From positions 1 through 55,628 of the forward strand of contig JAPOUU010000063.1 in the NCBI GenBank assembly GCA_026708505.1: 55,628 nucleotides of DNA, in the 5' to 3' direction. The notes under the pieces were generated by a model. The model saw nothing but the letters and a program-made list of their open reading frames with translations, did not search any database and was not told the DNA's origin. Of this stretch, positions 53,439 through 55,628 are shown one piece after another; position 1 is the first letter of the stretch, and each line of letters begins with the position of its first letter. The position numbers and the translations under genes are program-made. Origin of the DNA: Hyphomicrobiales bacterium. GTDB taxonomy: Bacteria; Pseudomonadota; Alphaproteobacteria; JAPOUT01.

Positions 53439-53555
53439 CCCGGATTATCCGGAAAAAGCTCGAGTTCCGGATGTAGGTACGACCTGATGGCAACGTCTGC
53501 GAACCAACCCAAAGAGCGCCCCGGCATTTCAGTGATTTGCCGGGGCGTTTTTTTT
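53439..53555 (+). ncRNA. Dispersed intergenic element with terminator, copy 2 (putative sRNA)
   Basis: This is the second copy of the element at 20370-20487. It has the hairpin CCGGA-TTA-TCCGG (53440-53452) followed by AAAAAGCT, a variable part, ACCTGATGGC and the identical 20-base block starting GTCTGCGAAC at 53495. It ends in CGCCCCGGC (53517-53525) paired with GCCGGGGCG (53539-53547) and eight T. No gene precedes it on this strand; ilvA diverges from the region. It therefore cannot be merely an mRNA terminator and probably has its own promoter. The other parts of 53184-53727 hold no visible gene. Confidence 0.6.
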
Positions 53556-53727
53556 GCACATGGGCTCAATGAATGAAGAGAGAAACGGCAATTTGATTTG
53601 GTCCTAAAAACCGGGCATCCGTTGATGCGGCTTTCCTTGTCAGCAAACAATCTAAACAACTAACCCTGCATTTCCACTCACTAGTCATAACGAACAACGT
53701 TGCGTTAGCTTGCCCGTCAACGAGGTT

Positions 53728-55628
53728 TTACGGCGAGTTGACAGTAACCGTCAAAACTGTCGGGGAAACTGAAAAGCCATCAGCCGTCAATTGAGAAGGA
53801 GTATTCGCAGAAAGTGTCGCAATGATATTCTTGCCCGCCGCCGCTGGTAAGATTGTCAAATTACAAGTTTGGACAAGATCGTTGCCCATCGCATTTGCCG
53901 AGAAACTGATATGTTCGCACCCGGTGCCTCTTCTGCCGCCCAGACTGAAGAAATCCTGTGAAAGACCTAGCGTAGCAGTGCCGGTGAAGGTCGTTACAAG
54001 ATCGATTTGGCTACTCGGAGGCTTAGACATCCTCACCGTAAGCGTAACCGTATTGCTTCCGGTGGAAGGAGCGGTGTGTGTGACGCTCGTATTTCCATCC
54101 CATCCGACAACCGCCGATTCATCATCGAGAATGGTCACCGTGTGAGTGAGCGAAGTAGCGGGATCGCCGGCACTATCGACTAAACCCCATCCCGTCGGCA
54201 AATTACTCCCGGAGAGCGACAAGTTAATCTCTAAATTAGCAGCTTCCTCCGTTTCATCGTCAATTGCGGTAATTTCGAGCGTTCCGGTCGACATATTGGC
54301 GGGAATTACCAAGGTGGAGGGGACGGTATAATCGCCGTTTCCAGCACCGTTTGGACTCGTTGCCGAAACATTCAGTGTAATCGGCGTAGGCGAAGGCTCA
54401 TCAACACTCACGACCAATTCTGCCGGACTTGCCGCATCCTCTCTAACCGTGCTGTCGGACATGCTCGAATTAATGGAAATAACATTATCGCTAGGATTGA
54501 TGTTGAGAGTAAACTCCTGATTTCCCCAGATGAAAGCATTGTTGCCGTTGTTCCGGGTGTTGCTATCGTCCTTAAGTAGCAATATGAAAGTTTCCGTCTC
54601 AGTCTCCTTCGTCGTGTCCCCTACGATAGTGATTGTAATAGGCTTCGGGGTGAAATCGCTCGACGAGAAGGTTACGGTTGACGGATTAAAAGTAGCGTCA
54701 ACAGTATTCATTGCCGTGCTCCTGGCGAGATACGCAATATCCAGCATGACATCCGAAGACGGCTGGTTGCTGATTTCGACATTGACGGTATACGTGGTAT
54801 TACTGTCAGTTTCGTTGACAGTAGCACTATCAGTCGCAAAGCCTACGACGGAGTCGTTATCTTGGATAGTCACCCTGTGCTCCGAGTCGCCGAGCGCCCA
54901 GCCGGACGGCAAACTTCCGACCACCGTGAGTTCAAGATCGATGTTCTCCGGTCCTTCGCCGTCACCATCGTCAATACCCCTCAGCGTAATCGTGCCGCTC
55001 GACTGTCTCGCCCCTATCGTCACGCTGTCGGGCAGATTCTCGTAATCCGTTCCCTCGTCCGCCGTTCCGCTTGTGGCAACGTTCAACGTAATCGGCACGG
55101 GCGCGACTTGATTGACGCTCACCTCAACATTCGCTGTTCCATCCTCGTTCAATGTTGCTACTGCATTCGATGCAAAACCAACGGTATTGTCGTTCGCGGG
55201 AATGGTGATGGTATACGGGCCGGCGAGCGAAAAACCGGTCCCGTCCAAAGAACCCGTCGGGTCGGTGAGCGTCAGGATGATGGTCTCGTCACCCTCGGGG
55301 GTGCTGTCGTCGGCAATGGTAATGTTGCGGGTCACCGTAAGTTCGCTTGCTGTCCGGGCAAACATGACAGTGGTATCCGCGAAGGTGAAGTCGCCGCCGC
55401 TGGCGGCGGTTCCCGGGCTGGCTCCCATGGCCGAAAGCGTCACGCTGACATCCGAAGGCGGTTGCTGCGTTATGCCGACCGTAATCATACGCGTCGAAGC
55501 ACCGGCTCCGTCTGCGGGCTCTTCCATGGTTCTCGGCGTGGCGGGCGCAACGAAGACGCTCAAATCATCGTCCTGAAGGGTCACGGTGTGCGTTGTCTGC
55601 GAGCCGAACGCCCAGCCGTCCGGCAGGT
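53728..55628 (-). CDS. Calx-beta repeat surface/adhesin-like protein, C-terminal part (5' end outside window)
   Basis: The frame is open to the window edge and only its last 633 or so codons are present. It consists of about five tandem Calx-beta-like modules of 110-130 residues. Each ends with an (L-P-x-G-W-x-L-x-x-S)...H-T-V-T-I-x-D-D-(D/E) pattern: LPSGWALGDSEHRVTIQDND is one, and a second, with GWGLVDSAGDP, ends HTVTILDDES. Acid-rich turns (DDDL, DNDS, DDES) suggest Ca2+ binding. The last module has two Cys (RGTGCEHI and LVQTCNL) and no sorting motif or beta-barrel after it. Such proteins are usually exported by type I or other routes; the route here cannot be seen. The GTG at 55584 is internal and is not the start. 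Confidence 0.85.
   Translation of the reverse strand, partial: LPDGWAFGSQTTHTVTLQDDDLSVFVAPATPRTMEEPADGAGASTRMITVGITQQPPSDVSVTLSAMGASPGTAASGGDFTFADTTVMFARTASELTVTRNITIADDSTPEGDETIILTLTDPTGSLDGTGFSLAGPYTITIPANDNTVGFASNAVATLNEDGTANVEVSVNQVAPVPITLNVATSGTADEGTDYENLPDSVTIGARQSSGTITLRGIDDGDGEGPENIDLELTVVGSLPSGWALGDSEHRVTIQDNDSVVGFATDSATVNETDSNTTYTVNVEISNQPSSDVMLDIAYLARSTAMNTVDATFNPSTVTFSSSDFTPKPITITIVGDTTKETETETFILLLKDDSNTRNNGNNAFIWGNQEFTLNINPSDNVISINSSMSDSTVREDAASPAELVVSVDEPSPTPITLNVSATSPNGAGNGDYTVPSTLVIPANMSTGTLEITAIDDETEEAANLEINLSLSGSNLPTGWGLVDSAGDPATSLTHTVTILDDESAVVGWDGNTSVTHTAPSTGSNTVTLTVRMSKPPSSQIDLVTTFTGTATLGLSQDFFSLGGRRGTGCEHISFSANAMGNDLVQTCNLTILPAAAGKNIIATLSANTPSQLTADGFSVSPTVLTVTVNSP

Overview
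The window looks like a chromosomal segment of an alphaproteobacterium of moderately high GC content. Several traits support this: a SPOR-domain D,D-carboxypeptidase next to clpS-clpA, a LysM protein-psd-pssA cluster, a class II DAHP synthase, a cold-shock protein with two CSD domains, a Bpt leucyltransferase, an S9A oligopeptidase and a CobU-CobW pair. Most genes are housekeeping and tightly packed, with many ATGA overlaps and several promoters placed so close to the start codon that leaderless mRNA is likely. The assignment is inference from gene content; no rRNA or tRNA gene is visible.

Layout. 1-1967: a five-gene type III secretion (T3SS) needle cassette (SctE-like, SctF, SctX-like, TPR chaperone, CesT chaperone). 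1964-6325: D,D-carboxypeptidase, clpS, clpA. 6463-9063: cobW, cobU, agmatinase family. 9060-15824: pssA, psd, LysM protein, msrB, oligopeptidase B, nadE. 16043-20241: class II DAHP synthase, an enolase-superfamily enzyme, an SPFH/NfeD pair. 20516-29222: an AI-2E family transporter and a ten-gene Mrp/Mbh-like cation/proton antiporter operon with three large antiporter-type subunits. 29402-34502: a possible leader peptide, the double cold-shock protein, a small exported protein, a PuuB-like oxidase and an orphan FtsX-type ABC permease. 34527-40597: gltB-gltD glutamate synthase. 40904-42822: a bufferin cluster (BufA precursor, BufB MNIO/DUF692 enzyme, BufC partner). 42912-44711: flavin-type oxidase, LysE exporter and a small exported protein with an operator-like palindrome in its promoter. 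44981-49043: a second T3SS cassette (SctW, CesT chaperone, SctD, SctP, SctQ). 49068-53183: a truncated DUF882 remnant, then ilvA-SLC13-bpt. 53728-55628: the C-terminal part of a Calx-beta repeat protein cut by the window edge.

How it works together. The two T3SS cassettes, about 43 kb apart, together encode needle, needle-length control, inner ring, sorting platform, gatekeeper and chaperones. No export-apparatus gene (SctR/S/T/U/V), ATPase, secretin or translocator is here, so the system is either distributed over the chromosome or decayed. The bufferin cluster should make a cysteine-modified copper-binding peptide. The Mrp-like operon should handle Na+/H+ homeostasis.

Main unexplained signals: a pair of about 118-bp intergenic elements (20370-20487 and 53439-53555) with a conserved core and a shared intrinsic terminator, probably an sRNA family; two genes whose best start codon is ATT; paired perfect palindromes upstream of nadE; and an abrupt codon-usage switch inside the ABC permease gene.
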